Numbered from the stretch's first letter, positions 1 through 7,701 are shown. The stretch is DNA of 64,000 bases from Verrucomicrobiota bacterium (GCA_018970255.1 JAGWWS010000008.1:1-64000), one strand, 5' to 3'. Numbers and translations are program-made. Notes: generated from the sequence alone by a model not told the origin.

Positions 1-414
1 ATGGGTTCCATAGGGCAATTTCGATTCGCTTTCCATCAAGCAGAAGCTCTCGTTGGAATAAACGGTCCTCGAATTTGGAATTTCCCCCTTTCGTGATGTT
101 GGCAGCCAAAAGAAATCCGGGGCGTAGGCGCCGATGAGCTTTTGCAGTTGCACCTCCGTGATTCCTGCACCTACGACAAGCGGAACCGCCCCGCAGCACA
201 AAAATGCCAAATATCCTGTTAGTGAGTCTGAAGTGTTCTCACAAAAACAAAGCACCAACCGCCGCGACGCCGCCCGGAATTCCCCGGTAGCAGCCAGAAG
301 CGAAACATCGGTATATCGGTGCACCTCCTTGCCCCCACCAAGGAACAAAACCCGATCGCCATAGCCAGAAAGAATCTCGGCCAAAGGAAAATGCGTCTTT
401 GTTGCCAAACTCAT
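1..414 (-). CDS. AMP-binding (adenylate-forming) enzyme, N-terminal part only
   Basis: The open frame starts at ATG 414-412 and runs off the left edge of the window, giving 138 codons of an N-terminus. A hydrophobic stretch resembling 'GYLAFLCCGAVPLVVG' (about residues 68-83), followed by a segment with 'PDFFWLP', resembles the first subdomain of acyl-CoA synthetase / AMP-ligase enzymes, where crowded substrate-binding helices precede the AMP motif. The AMP-binding motif itself lies outside the window. It is downstream of wzt on the same strand (67 bp gap), so it probably belongs to the same surface-polysaccharide cluster. The family call is from pattern only. Confidence 0.55.
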   Translation of the reverse strand, partial: MSLATKTHFPLAEILSGYGDRVLFLGGGKEVHRYTDVSLLAATGEFRAASRRLVLCFCENTSDSLTGYLAFLCCGAVPLVVGAGITEVQLQKLIGAYAPDFFWLPTSRKGEIPNSRTVYSNESFCLMESESKLPYGTH

Positions 415-481
415 TTTAAGACCCCGCAAAACAAACTTTTCTGATTCCAAAAAGGATTTTTACGCATGAAATGTGACCAGC

Positions 482-1930
482 CTACGATTGGATCGCCTTC
501 CGATCCCAAGTCCAATTTAACTCCGGTCGAACGGGCCCCGGTTCCTTGCCGTGGTAGGATCCGATAGCACGGGGAGCAAGGTCTTTAACATCGATGGAAA
601 TGGAATCGGACTCCATGTGCACGACCTTATTGCCATTCTCGACCACCAAAATACGAACAGAGTAGCAAAGCTCGTTGAAAAGATTCGCGGGAATGCGGCA
701 AGTTAAACGATAATCGCCCACTTCCGGATACTCCGCCCAAACACAACCCGAAGTAAAGGCCACTTCTTCCTGCTCAGTCAAGAAATGCAGGGTAACATGG
801 ACTTGTGATTTTTGGAAGACCCGGCATTCGATTTCCACATTCACCGGTGTCTTTAAATCAAACAGGGAAGAATCTTGCCCATCCGTGCGGAGCGACACGG
901 CGCGGATCGATTTGATTTTTAGGACATCGCTACCGGGAGCTTCGTCCCAGCTTTCCCAAACCCTCTCGTGCGAGGTGGCTCCGCTTTTGGCGAGGTATTT
1001 TTGAACCGCCTCCACCGTGCCACCAGAGAAATCTACCCGCCCGTGTTGCATCACCACGCACCGGCTGCAGAGGGACTGCACCGCTGTCATATTATGACTG
1101 ACGAAGAGAATCGTGCGGCCATGGCCGGCGACATCCTTCATTTTGCCCAGGCATTTTTTTTGGAACTCCGCGTCGCCCACCGCCAAGACCTCGTCCACGA
1201 TCAAAATCTCCGGCTCCAAATGCGCCGCGACGGCGAACGCGAGCCTCACATACATCCCGGAGCTATACCGCTTCACCGGCGTGTCGATATACCGCGCACA
1301 CCCGGAAAACTCGACAATCTCATCAAACTTCCGCGCAATCTCGGCCTTCCGCATCCCCAAAATCGCCCCGTTGAGGAAAATGTTCTCGCGACCCGTCAAT
1401 TCCGGATGGAACCCCGTGCCAACCTCCAGCAATGAAGCAATCCTCCCCTTCACCTTGATCCGCCCCTCCGACTGCGTCGTCACCCGCGAAAGAATCTTGA
1501 GCAAAGTGGATTTGCCGGCCCCATTCCGCCCGATGATGCCGAGGACCTCCCCGCGCTTCACCTCAAACGAAACATCCTTGAGCGCATAGACCCAGTCCGA
1601 AGGCGCAGCCTTCGGAGTAACGAGTGGCGAGTAACTGGTGGCGGGTGCAGAAGCGCCTGTCGGCGCTGTAAGGGGTAACTGGTGGCGAGTGGCGGGTTCA
1701 GAGGCGGATTGGTTTTCACTCGCTACACGCAACTCGCTACTCGCTACAGCCTGCTTCGCAGGCTTCGTCCGATCATTCACCTCCCCGATTTTGAGATACG
1801 GATCCTCCTTCCCCCGAACCTTGTGCCACCACCGATTCACATCATGCGCCAGCGACCCCGTGCCGACTTCCCCCAAACGATACAACTTCGACACCCCCTC
1901 CACCCGAATCACAACATCCCGATCACTCAT
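482..1930 (-). CDS. wzt: Wzt-type ATPase of a polysaccharide/O-antigen ABC exporter (intact copy)
   Basis: ATP-hydrolysing subunit of an ABC-2 polysaccharide exporter at the inner membrane; its permease partner is encoded at 13347-14210. Visible motifs: Walker A GRNGAGKS (about 134-141), signature region YSSGM (222-226), Walker B ILIVDE (242-247) and H-loop VSHN (278-281). Residues ~320-482 form a Wzt-type C-terminal beta-sandwich that in this family recognises the glycan end. Odd feature: residues ~56-110, between the first strand block and the Walker A block, are a low-complexity Ala/Ser/Thr stretch encoded by simple repeats and absent from normal family members. The start overlaps the ORF6N stop by 4 nt. 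It is the only undamaged wzt in the window. Confidence 0.9.
   Translation of the reverse strand: MSDRDVVIRVEGVSKLYRLGEVGTGSLAHDVNRWWHKVRGKEDPYLKIGEVNDRTKPAKQAVASSELRVASENQSASEPATRHQLPLTAPTGASAPATSYSPLVTPKAAPSDWVYALKDVSFEVKRGEVLGIIGRNGAGKSTLLKILSRVTTQSEGRIKVKGRIASLLEVGTGFHPELTGRENIFLNGAILGMRKAEIARKFDEIVEFSGCARYIDTPVKRYSSGMYVRLAFAVAAHLEPEILIVDEVLAVGDAEFQKKCLGKMKDVAGHGRTILFVSHNMTAVQSLCSRCVVMQHGRVDFSGGTVEAVQKYLAKSGATSHERVWESWDEAPGSDVLKIKSIRAVSLRTDGQDSSLFDLKTPVNVEIECRVFQKSQVHVTLHFLTEQEEVAFTSGCVWAEYPEVGDYRLTCRIPANLFNELCYSVRILVVENGNKVVHMESDSISIDVKDLAPRAIGSYHGKEPGPVRPELNWTWDRKAIQS
1613..1760. repeat. simple-repeat insertion inside wzt
   Basis: Repeats of the kind 'gagtggcgagtaactggtgg' (1625-1700) and 'actcgctac' (about 1718-1746) fill the stretch that encodes the non-conserved linker of Wzt. 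The same 'gtggcgagtaactggt' text recurs at about 12540-12560, just upstream of a wzt 5' remnant. The insertion keeps the reading frame. Confidence 0.6.
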
Positions 1931-2469
1931 TTTCCGCGCTTAATGACATGTTTGAACTTGAGAACCGCAAAGTTCAACTCGATTGAAGTCTCGGTGTCGC
2001 TCGTGTGAAGTTCATCCTCGAACAGCTCAGAAACCAGTTCGCCGCTGCGTTGCAGCAACGGCTTTTGCGCAGCTTCTTCTTTTGTGGACGATAATGTCGT
2101 GATAGTTCGCGAAAGCTCGCGGATTTTTGCAAAGGTTTCGATGATCGTAAATGTCGCCTCTGTGGCTTGTGGACTCTTCAAAATCGTTGCCAGCATGTAG
2201 AGGCCTTTTTCAGGAAAGGCTGTAGGGGGTTTCACTTTGCCGCCCCGCTTTGAAGTCGAAAATTTCGACTTCAAACCAACCCACTCATCTTTTGATATTT
2301 GTATGAGGTATCCTTCGGGAAATTTCTCTGGATTGTTTTTAACAGCTTCGTTGATTCGTTTGGTTTCCACTCCATAGATCAACGCCACATCTTGATCCAA
2401 TAGCACTTTCTGACCTCGTATTTCCAAGATGCTTTCTTGGATTATTTTTACATCAAGTGGCTTATTCAT
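1927..2469 (-). CDS. ORF6N-domain protein (intact copy)
   Basis: A 180-residue protein. Residues ~10-100 match the ORF6N pattern ('IRGQKVLLDQDVALIYGVET', then 'NPEKFPEGYLIQIS', then 'FPEKGLYMLATILKS'). ORF6N is a DNA-binding domain common in phage and mobile-element proteins, related in use to KilA-N. The C-terminal part is helical and probably coiled. Its stop overlaps the wzt start by 4 nt, so the two are probably translated together. Two degraded relatives lie at 10632-10994 and 12164-12310. The cellular role is unknown. Confidence 0.8.
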   Translation of the reverse strand: MNKPLDVKIIQESILEIRGQKVLLDQDVALIYGVETKRINEAVKNNPEKFPEGYLIQISKDEWVGLKSKFSTSKRGGKVKPPTAFPEKGLYMLATILKSPQATEATFTIIETFAKIRELSRTITTLSSTKEEAAQKPLLQRSGELVSELFEDELHTSDTETSIELNFAVLKFKHVIKRGK

Positions 2470-2511
2470 ATTGCGATTGTTTTGATTTTTCCTGCTCCCC
2501 TACCCGCCCAT

Positions 2512-2750
2512 GCTGGCGATGAGGTGGGGCATGGCAAGGCGATAGAGCTTGTGACCCAGGCAAGGTTGGGAACCTGCGCGGGAATCGAGGTGCTGGGGTG
2601 CACCGAGAAAGACTGCCATTAGGCAGCTCCGAAGGAGGAGCAAGGCGGGAACCTTGTGAATCAAACTCCCGCGAAGGTAGCCCGCAGGCTGAGACGCCAA
2701 GGGCAAGGCGCGAATCAAACATTTTCAACGCGAATGACGGTGTCGGACAT
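2512..2750 (-). pseudogene. wzt 5' remnant (copy f) broken by repeat insertions
   Basis: From ATG 2750 the frame reads MSDTVIRVENV, the start of Wzt. It is then interrupted by about 170 bp containing two short palindromic elements (around 2609-2640 and 2671-2694) and picks up again near 2540 as a piece resembling KLYRL before losing homology. Copy a (12355-12523) carries a related insert at the same place. No functional product is expected. Confidence 0.7.
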
Positions 2751-2755
2751 GGTTG

Positions 2756-2795
2756 GAGGGTCGAGGGTCGAGGGTCGAGAGACGAGAGTCGAGCC
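2756..2795. repeat. heptamer simple repeat (cgagggt/cgagagt)
   Basis: About five tandem copies of a 7-bp unit immediately upstream of the start codon of wzt remnant f. The same unit occurs at the same position relative to remnant b (11133-11164). Confidence 0.75.
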
Positions 2796-2921
2796 CAGTG
2801 AAGTAGGTTTCACACTTCACGGGCCAGGGCTTCGAGGCAAAGCGCCGGAAGCGCAGTGGAGAGTTGCTGGTAACGAGTCATGCGTAATCAGCGACCAACC
2901 ATTCGAGCCAAAAGCATTGGT

Positions 2922-3284
2922 TTAAATTGGCAAAACTCGCACCTTGTTCTTGTTTGCCGCAAGTGTGACGATTGCACCTTTGAGTAATTCTCTTTGGAAT
3001 TGTTTCAGCAGTTGCAAAACTAATAATCCTATGATCTCTGGAGTCGGATCCTCCACTCGGGCTTGAATCACGCTGGGCCCATCGGATTTGGTTTGTGCAA
3101 GCAAAGTGCCGAAATCCAAATCATGCGTGAACACGATCCAGCCACGATCCAAAGCATACGAAAAAATCTCGGAATCTTCAGCATCGCACGCGCCGATCGT
3201 AGTCCAATGGATGGAATCCACCCCATGCCCCTCAAAGAAAATGACCCAATCTGGTGTCAAGCAGGCATCGACCAGGATTTTCAT
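2922..3284 (-). CDS. DUF5615 PIN-like protein, probable toxin
   Basis: A 120-residue protein with the early Asp (MKILVDACL) and the 'THDLDFG' segment typical of DUF5615, a PIN-like nuclease fold. Such proteins are usually paired with a DUF433 protein, as here: the upstream gene overlaps by 4 nt. By family analogy it would be a toxin RNase held in check by the DUF433 partner. Activity is not shown by the sequence alone. Confidence 0.8.
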   Translation of the reverse strand: MKILVDACLTPDWVIFFEGHGVDSIHWTTIGACDAEDSEIFSYALDRGWIVFTHDLDFGTLLAQTKSDGPSVIQARVEDPTPEIIGLLVLQLLKQFQRELLKGAIVTLAANKNKVRVLPI

Positions 3285-3502
3285 GCCGGCTGCAGCTCGG
3301 CATCGAACGCCTCAGACAGCCAACATGCATACGATAGAGCGGCAGAGATATCCTCGTTCTCCAAATACGGGTAAAGTTTCAAAATCTCCTCCCGGGATCG
3401 CCCAGCGGCCACAAGGCCGGCAATCGTTCCCACAGTAATGCGCATTCCTCGGATGCAAGGCTTCCCGCCCATAACCAGAGGGTTTCTTGTAATTCTTTCC
3501 AT
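3281..3502 (-). CDS. DUF433 protein, probable antitoxin
   Basis: A 73-residue protein with the DUF433 signature 'GGKPCIRGMRI' (about 12-22) followed by a helix-turn-helix-like region containing 'SREEILKLYPYL'. This family is the usual partner of DUF5615 proteins and probably binds both toxin and its own promoter. It overlaps the downstream DUF5615 gene by 4 nt. Upstream is A/T-rich spacer. Confidence 0.8.
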   Translation of the reverse strand: MERITRNPLVMGGKPCIRGMRITVGTIAGLVAAGRSREEILKLYPYLENEDISAALSYACWLSEAFDAELQPA

Positions 3503-3527
3503 AGTATTTTTTGTAGGTTTTTTAAAA

Positions 3528-3650
3528 TTAAAAACAAATCATTTTGCAAATTTTCCCCGTCGCCTGCACGATCTCCAGCACATCGGCTTCAGGAATCTTT
3601 CGTAAATCCTTCTTGGTGGATTTACGCCATGTGATCGTGAAGGATACCAT
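3528..3650 (-). pseudogene. truncated RelE/ParE-like toxin (40 residues)
   Basis: Starting at ATG 3650, inside the end of the antitoxin gene, a 40-codon frame reads 'FTITWRKSTKKDLRKIP', the N-terminal strand and helix of RelE-type mRNA interferases. It then ends at 3528 in A/T-rich sequence, less than half the usual ~85-95 residues. The catalytic C-terminal strands are missing, so the toxin should be inactive. The overlap with the antitoxin is normal for such operons. Confidence 0.65.
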
Positions 3651-3825
3651 CTTTTCGAAGATTCGCGAGAAATTCATTGTGAGGAATTAGAGGCTCATCA
3701 CGCCTCTCAGCCATAGTAGCCAAATCCTCTATGTCCTCCATGAATCGTATGTAGTCTTCCCAAGGCACGATGACCGCCGTTTTTTGCCCTTCTTCGTTCG
3801 TGAGATATTGCAGAGAACTACTCAT
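3622..3825 (-). CDS. type II antitoxin-like protein
   Basis: A 67-residue acidic protein ('EEGQKTAVIVPWEDYIRFMEDIEDLATMAERRDEP') with the shape of Phd/RelB-type antitoxins: an N-terminal DNA-binding strand-helix part and an acidic toxin-wrapping tail. Its partner toxin (3528-3650) is truncated, so it now stands as an orphan antitoxin. It may still repress its promoter or counter a relative elsewhere in the genome. Confidence 0.65.
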   Translation of the reverse strand: MSSSLQYLTNEEGQKTAVIVPWEDYIRFMEDIEDLATMAERRDEPLIPHNEFLANLRKDGILHDHMA

Positions 3826-3910
3826 ATTTTTTGTCTAAGCCGATTTTATTACCAAGTCAAGCTGTGACCCCGTCATCAGCTAAGCTCTATTCGCCATCCG
3901 CAATCGGCCA

Positions 3911-4594
3911 TCAGGCCCCTCCGCTATCCGTCCTCGGCCGCTGGGCGGCCCTCGCCTTGGGATTTTTTGAAATAGGGAGGCCACTGACTTGCGAGATTGG
4001 CAAGGTGATCAAATCGAAAGGAATTGGCGTTCCATCAACCAGAACAAAATTGGCGGGCCGGGCATCGAAAATGGCGACCTCCAATGATCGACCAACCCAT
4101 GCAAAGCGTTTTCCCGGAAGGGGAATGAATCCATATAGATTCATGAAATCCGCGATCTGTCTTTCATCTGGGAGTTCACCCAAGAGCGGCTCTTGGTGAA
4201 TGAGAATCGAAAAATCGCCGTTTGCCGTTTCCAAAATGCCGGAGACTTTTGTGATGGCTCCGAACAATTTGTTGTGGAGCGACCAGCGATCCAGAAAACG
4301 AACTGTTCTCCCAAAACTGCCGCCATAGGTTGCTTTTCGAACGAGCTGACATTTTGCATCGTTCCAAACAAGATGTTCGAGACCCCCGATGCGGGCCTCT
4401 GCTATCCAGAAGCTTTCGCGGTATCTTCTTCCGGCTCTCTCTGCCCATTCGAGCAGGGCTCCTCGTTGGGCGAGCATTTTTGAGCCTTTTCCACCTGCAT
4501 CCAAAATCGCTCGGATGTCATTGGCGGCTGTTTCCGGATCAATTCCAGTATTCCCTGCGGGCTCGATAAGATTTTTTCCATTTCCATGAATCAT
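3911..4594 (-). CDS. kinase-like protein of the polyvalent-protein type
   Basis: A 227-residue protein. The segment 'VAIFDARPANFVLVDGTPIPFDLI' (about 172-195) looks like the catalytic/metal region (D-x-x-x-x-N ... D) of the small kinase-like domain found in phage and conjugative-element polyvalent proteins. Upstream, 'GRRYRESFWIAEARIGGLEHLVW' and 'LLDRWSLHNKLFG'-like text fits the preceding lobe. It stands alone on the minus strand beside the 42-bp array. An origin in a mobile element is likely; substrate unknown. Confidence 0.5.
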   Translation of the reverse strand: MIHGNGKNLIEPAGNTGIDPETAANDIRAILDAGGKGSKMLAQRGALLEWAERAGRRYRESFWIAEARIGGLEHLVWNDAKCQLVRKATYGGSFGRTVRFLDRWSLHNKLFGAITKVSGILETANGDFSILIHQEPLLGELPDERQIADFMNLYGFIPLPGKRFAWVGRSLEVAIFDARPANFVLVDGTPIPFDLITLPISQVSGLPISKNPKARAAQRPRTDSGGA

Positions 4595-4771
4595 TTAGCT
4601 TTTGAGATTGGCAAAGTCAATGGGGCGCCTCGGGCGCTGTGGCGGACATTTGGAAGAAAATGCTGAAAAGCTGAAATTCTGAAAGGGGACCGGCCTTTGG
4701 CCGATGGCGGATAGCTGAGGACGGAGGGCGGAAAAAGAAAAAGGGCGCGGGGCAAGCATGAACCAGTGAAC

Positions 4772-5251
4772 TGGTGCTCCCTTTTTCGGAACTCGTGTTC
4801 GCTCGGAGCAAACCGCTGTTCTCTTTTTCAGAACTCATGTTCCCTCGGAGCAAACCGCTGTTCTCTTTTTCAGAACCCGTGTTCCCTCGGTGCGAACTGC
4901 TGTTCTCTTTTTCAGAACTCGTGTTCCCTCGGTGCGAACTGCTGTTCTCTTTTTCGGAACTCGTGTTCCCTCGGAGCAAGCCGCTGTTCTCTTTTTCAGA
5001 ACTCGTGTTCCCACGGAGTGAACTGCTGTTCTCTTTTTCTGAACTCATGTTCCCTCGGAGCGAACCGCCGTTCTCTTTTTCAGAACTCGTGTTCCCTCGG
5101 AGCGAACTAATGTTCTCTTTTTGAGAACTCGTGTTCCCTCGGAGCGAGCCGCTGTTCTCTTTTTCGGAACCCATGTTCCGTCGGAGCGAACTGATGTTGC
5201 CTTTTTCAGAACCCGTGTTCCCTCGGAGCAAACTGCTGTTCTCTTTTTGAG
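4772..5251. repeat. 42-bp tandem repeat array, about 11 copies
   Basis: Imperfect head-to-tail units of 42 bp with no spacers. Each carries the dyad 'gttctctttttcagaac' followed by 'tcgtgttccctcggagc'. Because 42 is a multiple of 3, several frames stay open on both strands (e.g. a 14-residue SSEKENSSSLRGNT-like repeat on the minus strand from a TTG near 5231, and RSKPLFSFSELVFP-like on the plus strand), so an open frame alone is not evidence of coding. It ends ~260 bp before the XRE gene. Confidence 0.9.
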
Positions 5252-5287
5252 ACGGCCGGGGCTGAAGTCGAAAAAAAGTGAAAAAAG

Positions 5288-5316
5288 TTGTTGCATGGGT
5301 GGCGGGCGATATTAGA
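5288..5316 (+). promoter_or_regulatory. possible sigma70-type promoter of the XRE-ImmA operon
   Basis: TTGTTG (5288-5293), a 17-bp spacer and ATTAGA (5311-5316) lie upstream of the XRE gene. The -10 match is weak. The following ~195 bp to the chosen ATG at 5511 would be the leader. Confidence 0.3.
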
Positions 5317-5510
5317 TTGCTCGCATGTTAGCGATCAATCCAATATACCGCAGCTTGTGGCCGGTCGGCCTGAGAGGCCCACAGAATGGGCTTGCCAGGG
5401 CGTTTCGGGTTGGCGGGGTCGTGGACATATCACAGATCGGCATGGTGGCGGGGCGGCATCATACGATTTTCAAATCCGCCCTTTTTATTACAGATCCAAA
5501 AAAGAACCCA

Positions 5511-5873
5511 ATGAGAAAAAACACACTCGGGGAATTCATTCGGCAACGCCGGGACGCGCTGGAAATGAGCCAGCGTGAATTGGCAAATTTGCTGAAATTG
5601 AAGGCCTCTTCGCATATCTGCGATGTGGAAAACGGCTACCGCCAACTGGGCGAGGAACACCTCCAAGCCTTGGCCGATGCCCTCCAAGTGAGTCTGGAAG
5701 AAATCCAAGCGCACGACCCGCGGGCTCCTCTCTCGGAAGCGAGGGAGCTCCTGGAGCAGAAACCGGAATACATCCATGCGTTGAACCGCGTGATGCGCCG
5801 GGCTCCGTTGCTCAGCCCGGAGGAATTGATTCGTCGCGTCGAACAACCATCCCACACCGAAAACCCACCATGA
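5511..5873 (+). CDS. XRE-family helix-turn-helix regulator
   Basis: From ATG 5511 the 120-residue product begins 'MRKNTLGEFIRQRRDALEMS', the start of a Cro/C1-type HTH (residues ~5-62). An upstream in-frame ATG at 5325 would add 62 residues unlike any part of this family, so the inner start is preferred. It overlaps the ImmA/IrrE-type gene by 4 nt; this pair is a common regulator-protease unit in mobile elements, in which the peptidase cleaves the repressor or acts as a toxin. It is oppositely oriented to the surrounding wzt remnants. Confidence 0.85.
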   Translation: MRKNTLGEFIRQRRDALEMSQRELANLLKLKASSHICDVENGYRQLGEEHLQALADALQVSLEEIQAHDPRAPLSEARELLEQKPEYIHALNRVMRRAPLLSPEELIRRVEQPSHTENPP

Positions 5874-6628
5874 GAAACTACACCATTCCAAACAGTGACC
5901 TCACCCACAGGGTGAACTATTCGCGCCGGGAGATCGAGCGCATGGCCTCGGACGAGCTGCGACAAGCGAAATGCCTGCCGGAGGAGCCGCAACCGATCGC
6001 TTGGGAAAAATACCTGCGGCGGGCCCACAACAATCTCCAGCCAAGGATCGAGGATCTGCCCGAGGGGGAACTCGGGCATGCGATCTTGGCCGATCCGTTC
6101 AACCCGCAGATCGTGATCGCGCGGGCTGTCTTCGAGGGCTCGATGGCGCGCTACCGGAGCACCTTGGCCCACGAGATCGGCCACTTGGTCCTGCACCGGC
6201 ATTTGTTTTTGGAGCGGGAGCTGCCGGCATACTTGGAAAAACGGCGCCGGGGCGGGCTTCAGCGGGGCTTTGCCTGCGGAGCGGCGGAGATCAATGAAAA
6301 CCCGAGGGCGCCGCTGCACAAGGACGACCCGCTTTTTCATTTGGAATTCCAGGCGAATGTTTTCATGTCGTGCGCCACGGTGCCGGAAAAACTCCTGCGC
6401 GTGCTGCTCGCGCCGCACATTCGCGCGCAGACCCAGCGTGGCGGCGGCAAAATCGAGGGTATCGACGATGCGGTCCGCCCGGCGTGCGTGGACCTGATCG
6501 CCTCGACTTTCGAGGTGAGCCGGACGCTGGCGGGCTACCGCTTGGAGGCCATTTTTCCCAAAAACACTTTCCCGAAAAGCCCCGTCCCAGCCAGCACAGG
6601 TGTGTTGGAAGCCGGATGGTTGTTTTGA
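5870..6628 (+). CDS. ImmA/IrrE-family metallopeptidase
   Basis: A 252-residue protein with the zinc motif HEIGH (about 101-105) and a downstream 'FHLEFQANVFMS' segment that supplies the third ligand in this family. IrrE/ImmA proteins cleave XRE-type repressors, and the directly overlapping upstream gene encodes one. It probably acts in the cytoplasm. The start is fixed by the ATGA overlap with the XRE stop. Confidence 0.88.
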   Translation: MRNYTIPNSDLTHRVNYSRREIERMASDELRQAKCLPEEPQPIAWEKYLRRAHNNLQPRIEDLPEGELGHAILADPFNPQIVIARAVFEGSMARYRSTLAHEIGHLVLHRHLFLERELPAYLEKRRRGGLQRGFACGAAEINENPRAPLHKDDPLFHLEFQANVFMSCATVPEKLLRVLLAPHIRAQTQRGGGKIEGIDDAVRPACVDLIASTFEVSRTLAGYRLEAIFPKNTFPKSPVPASTGVLEAGWLF

Positions 6629-6649
6629 GGGAATAACCACAAAAACCAT

Positions 6650-7135
6650 ATGTCTAAAACATATACAACGCCCACGCTGACAGATGCCCAGCGCGAGGAA
6701 GTGGCAACCGGCATCAAACAGGTCGAGAAATCCTTGCCGTTTGGCTTGGTTTCTCTGACGTCGATAGAAATCCAACGCCTCGCCAAAGCCGGTCCGCTCT
6801 CGGCCGACTTCGTGATGGCTGGATTGGAACTGGCCATTCGCAACCCCGAGTTGTTGACCGCAAACCGGACCGTGGTGGAATTGGAGAACCAAAAGGAGTT
6901 CATCCGAAATCTCGACAAGGTCAATGGCATGGTCAACGGACTCGCCGAGCGGCTCGATTCCACGCTGAAAGTGGCAAAATCCGATGCCTACCAAACCGCC
7001 TTGACGACCTACGCTTTGGCCAAGCGGAAGAAGGCCTCGGGGATTGTCGCCGACTACGATCGCATGGCCCAACGCTTTAAAAAGCAAGGGGCGCGCAAGA
7101 AAAACACCAAGTCGGAACCTCAAACCCTCGAATAA
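6650..7135 (+). CDS. conserved-looking protein of unknown function, third gene of the XRE-ImmA operon
   Basis: A 161-residue, mostly helical protein with no membrane segment. It has a central 'LPFGLVSLTSIEIQRLAKAG' block and a Lys/Arg-rich C-terminus ('KRKKASG...QGARKKNTK'). Only 21 bp separate it from the peptidase gene and a strong terminator follows, so it belongs to the operon. I do not recognise a characterised family. It could be the target or effector of the regulator-peptidase pair. Confidence 0.7.
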   Translation: MSKTYTTPTLTDAQREEVATGIKQVEKSLPFGLVSLTSIEIQRLAKAGPLSADFVMAGLELAIRNPELLTANRTVVELENQKEFIRNLDKVNGMVNGLAERLDSTLKVAKSDAYQTALTTYALAKRKKASGIVADYDRMAQRFKKQGARKKNTKSEPQTLE

Positions 7136-7180
7136 AACACTCGCGAGAGTGCCCTTCAACAAGGGATTCGAACTACTGCG

Positions 7181-7220
7181 GACGGTCGGGAACTGATCCT
7201 TCCCGGCCGTCTTTGTTTTT
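7181..7220 (+). terminator. rho-independent terminator of the XRE-ImmA operon
   Basis: A 12-bp stem (GACGGTCGGGAA / TTCCCGGCCGTC, one wobble) with an 8-nt loop, followed by TTTGTTTTT. Confidence 0.9.
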
Positions 7221-7510
7221 ACCTGCGCTAACCCCGACAGGAAATCTGACGCGATTTTTTTTGTTTCCAAGAAATTTTTTGGGATTTTTTTAAGGCGCGC
7301 CGGGGAGGGCGCGTGCCGGGGGACGGGATGGGTTGGAAGGCGGCGAGAGGCGATGCGGGATCGCCGTCATATTGTGACTGACAAAGAGAATCGTGCGGCC
7401 ATGGCCGGCGACATCCTTCATTTTGCCCAGGCATTTTTTTTGGAACTCCGCGTCGCCCACCGCCAAGACCTCGTCCACGATCAAAATTTGGTTTGCGCTT
7501 ATCCCAAGTC

Positions 7511-7545
7511 GCAAAGCCCTTCGGGCCTGCCTGCGGCAGCCTACC
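7511..7545. repeat. short palindromic element, copy 3 (variant)
   Basis: Contains the core CTGCCTGCGGCAG flanked by 'cccttcggg'; it lies within the insertion before Walker B of wzt copy e. Confidence 0.7.
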
Positions 7546-7652
7546 TCGGCGCGCCCGGCACCTCGGTTCAGGCTCCAAATGCGCCGCGACCGCGAACGCA
7601 AGCCTCACATACATCCCGGAGCTATACCGGTTGATTCGCTCGCTCCCGCTCA

Positions 7653-7682
7653 TCTCACCCTTCGGGCTGCCTGTGGCAGTCT
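7653..7682. repeat. short palindromic element, copy 1
   Basis: A 30-bp unit beginning TCTCACCCTTCGGG with core CTGCCTGTGGCAG. It lies inside wzt copy e and is repeated 49 bp further on (7702). Confidence 0.8.
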
Positions 7683-7701
7683 TTCTCCCGTTGGTCGATT
7701 G

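Noticed and set aside
4617-5231. 204-residue repeat protein on the minus strand through the array
   Set aside because: It needs a TTG start within the repeat, continues into unrelated low-complexity sequence, and equivalent frames are open on the other strand because the unit length is a multiple of three.
4772-5251. CRISPR array
   Set aside because: Units are 42 bp head-to-tail with small scattered differences and no unique spacers, and no cas genes are near. It is a minisatellite-type tandem repeat.
5325-5510. 62-residue N-terminal extension of the XRE regulator
   Set aside because: The residues match no part of the family and the HTH starts right after ATG 5511; kept only as an alternative.
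5636-7270. 544-codon minus-strand frame
   Set aside because: Antisense to the XRE, ImmA and third genes, whose motifs and terminator fix the plus strand as coding.
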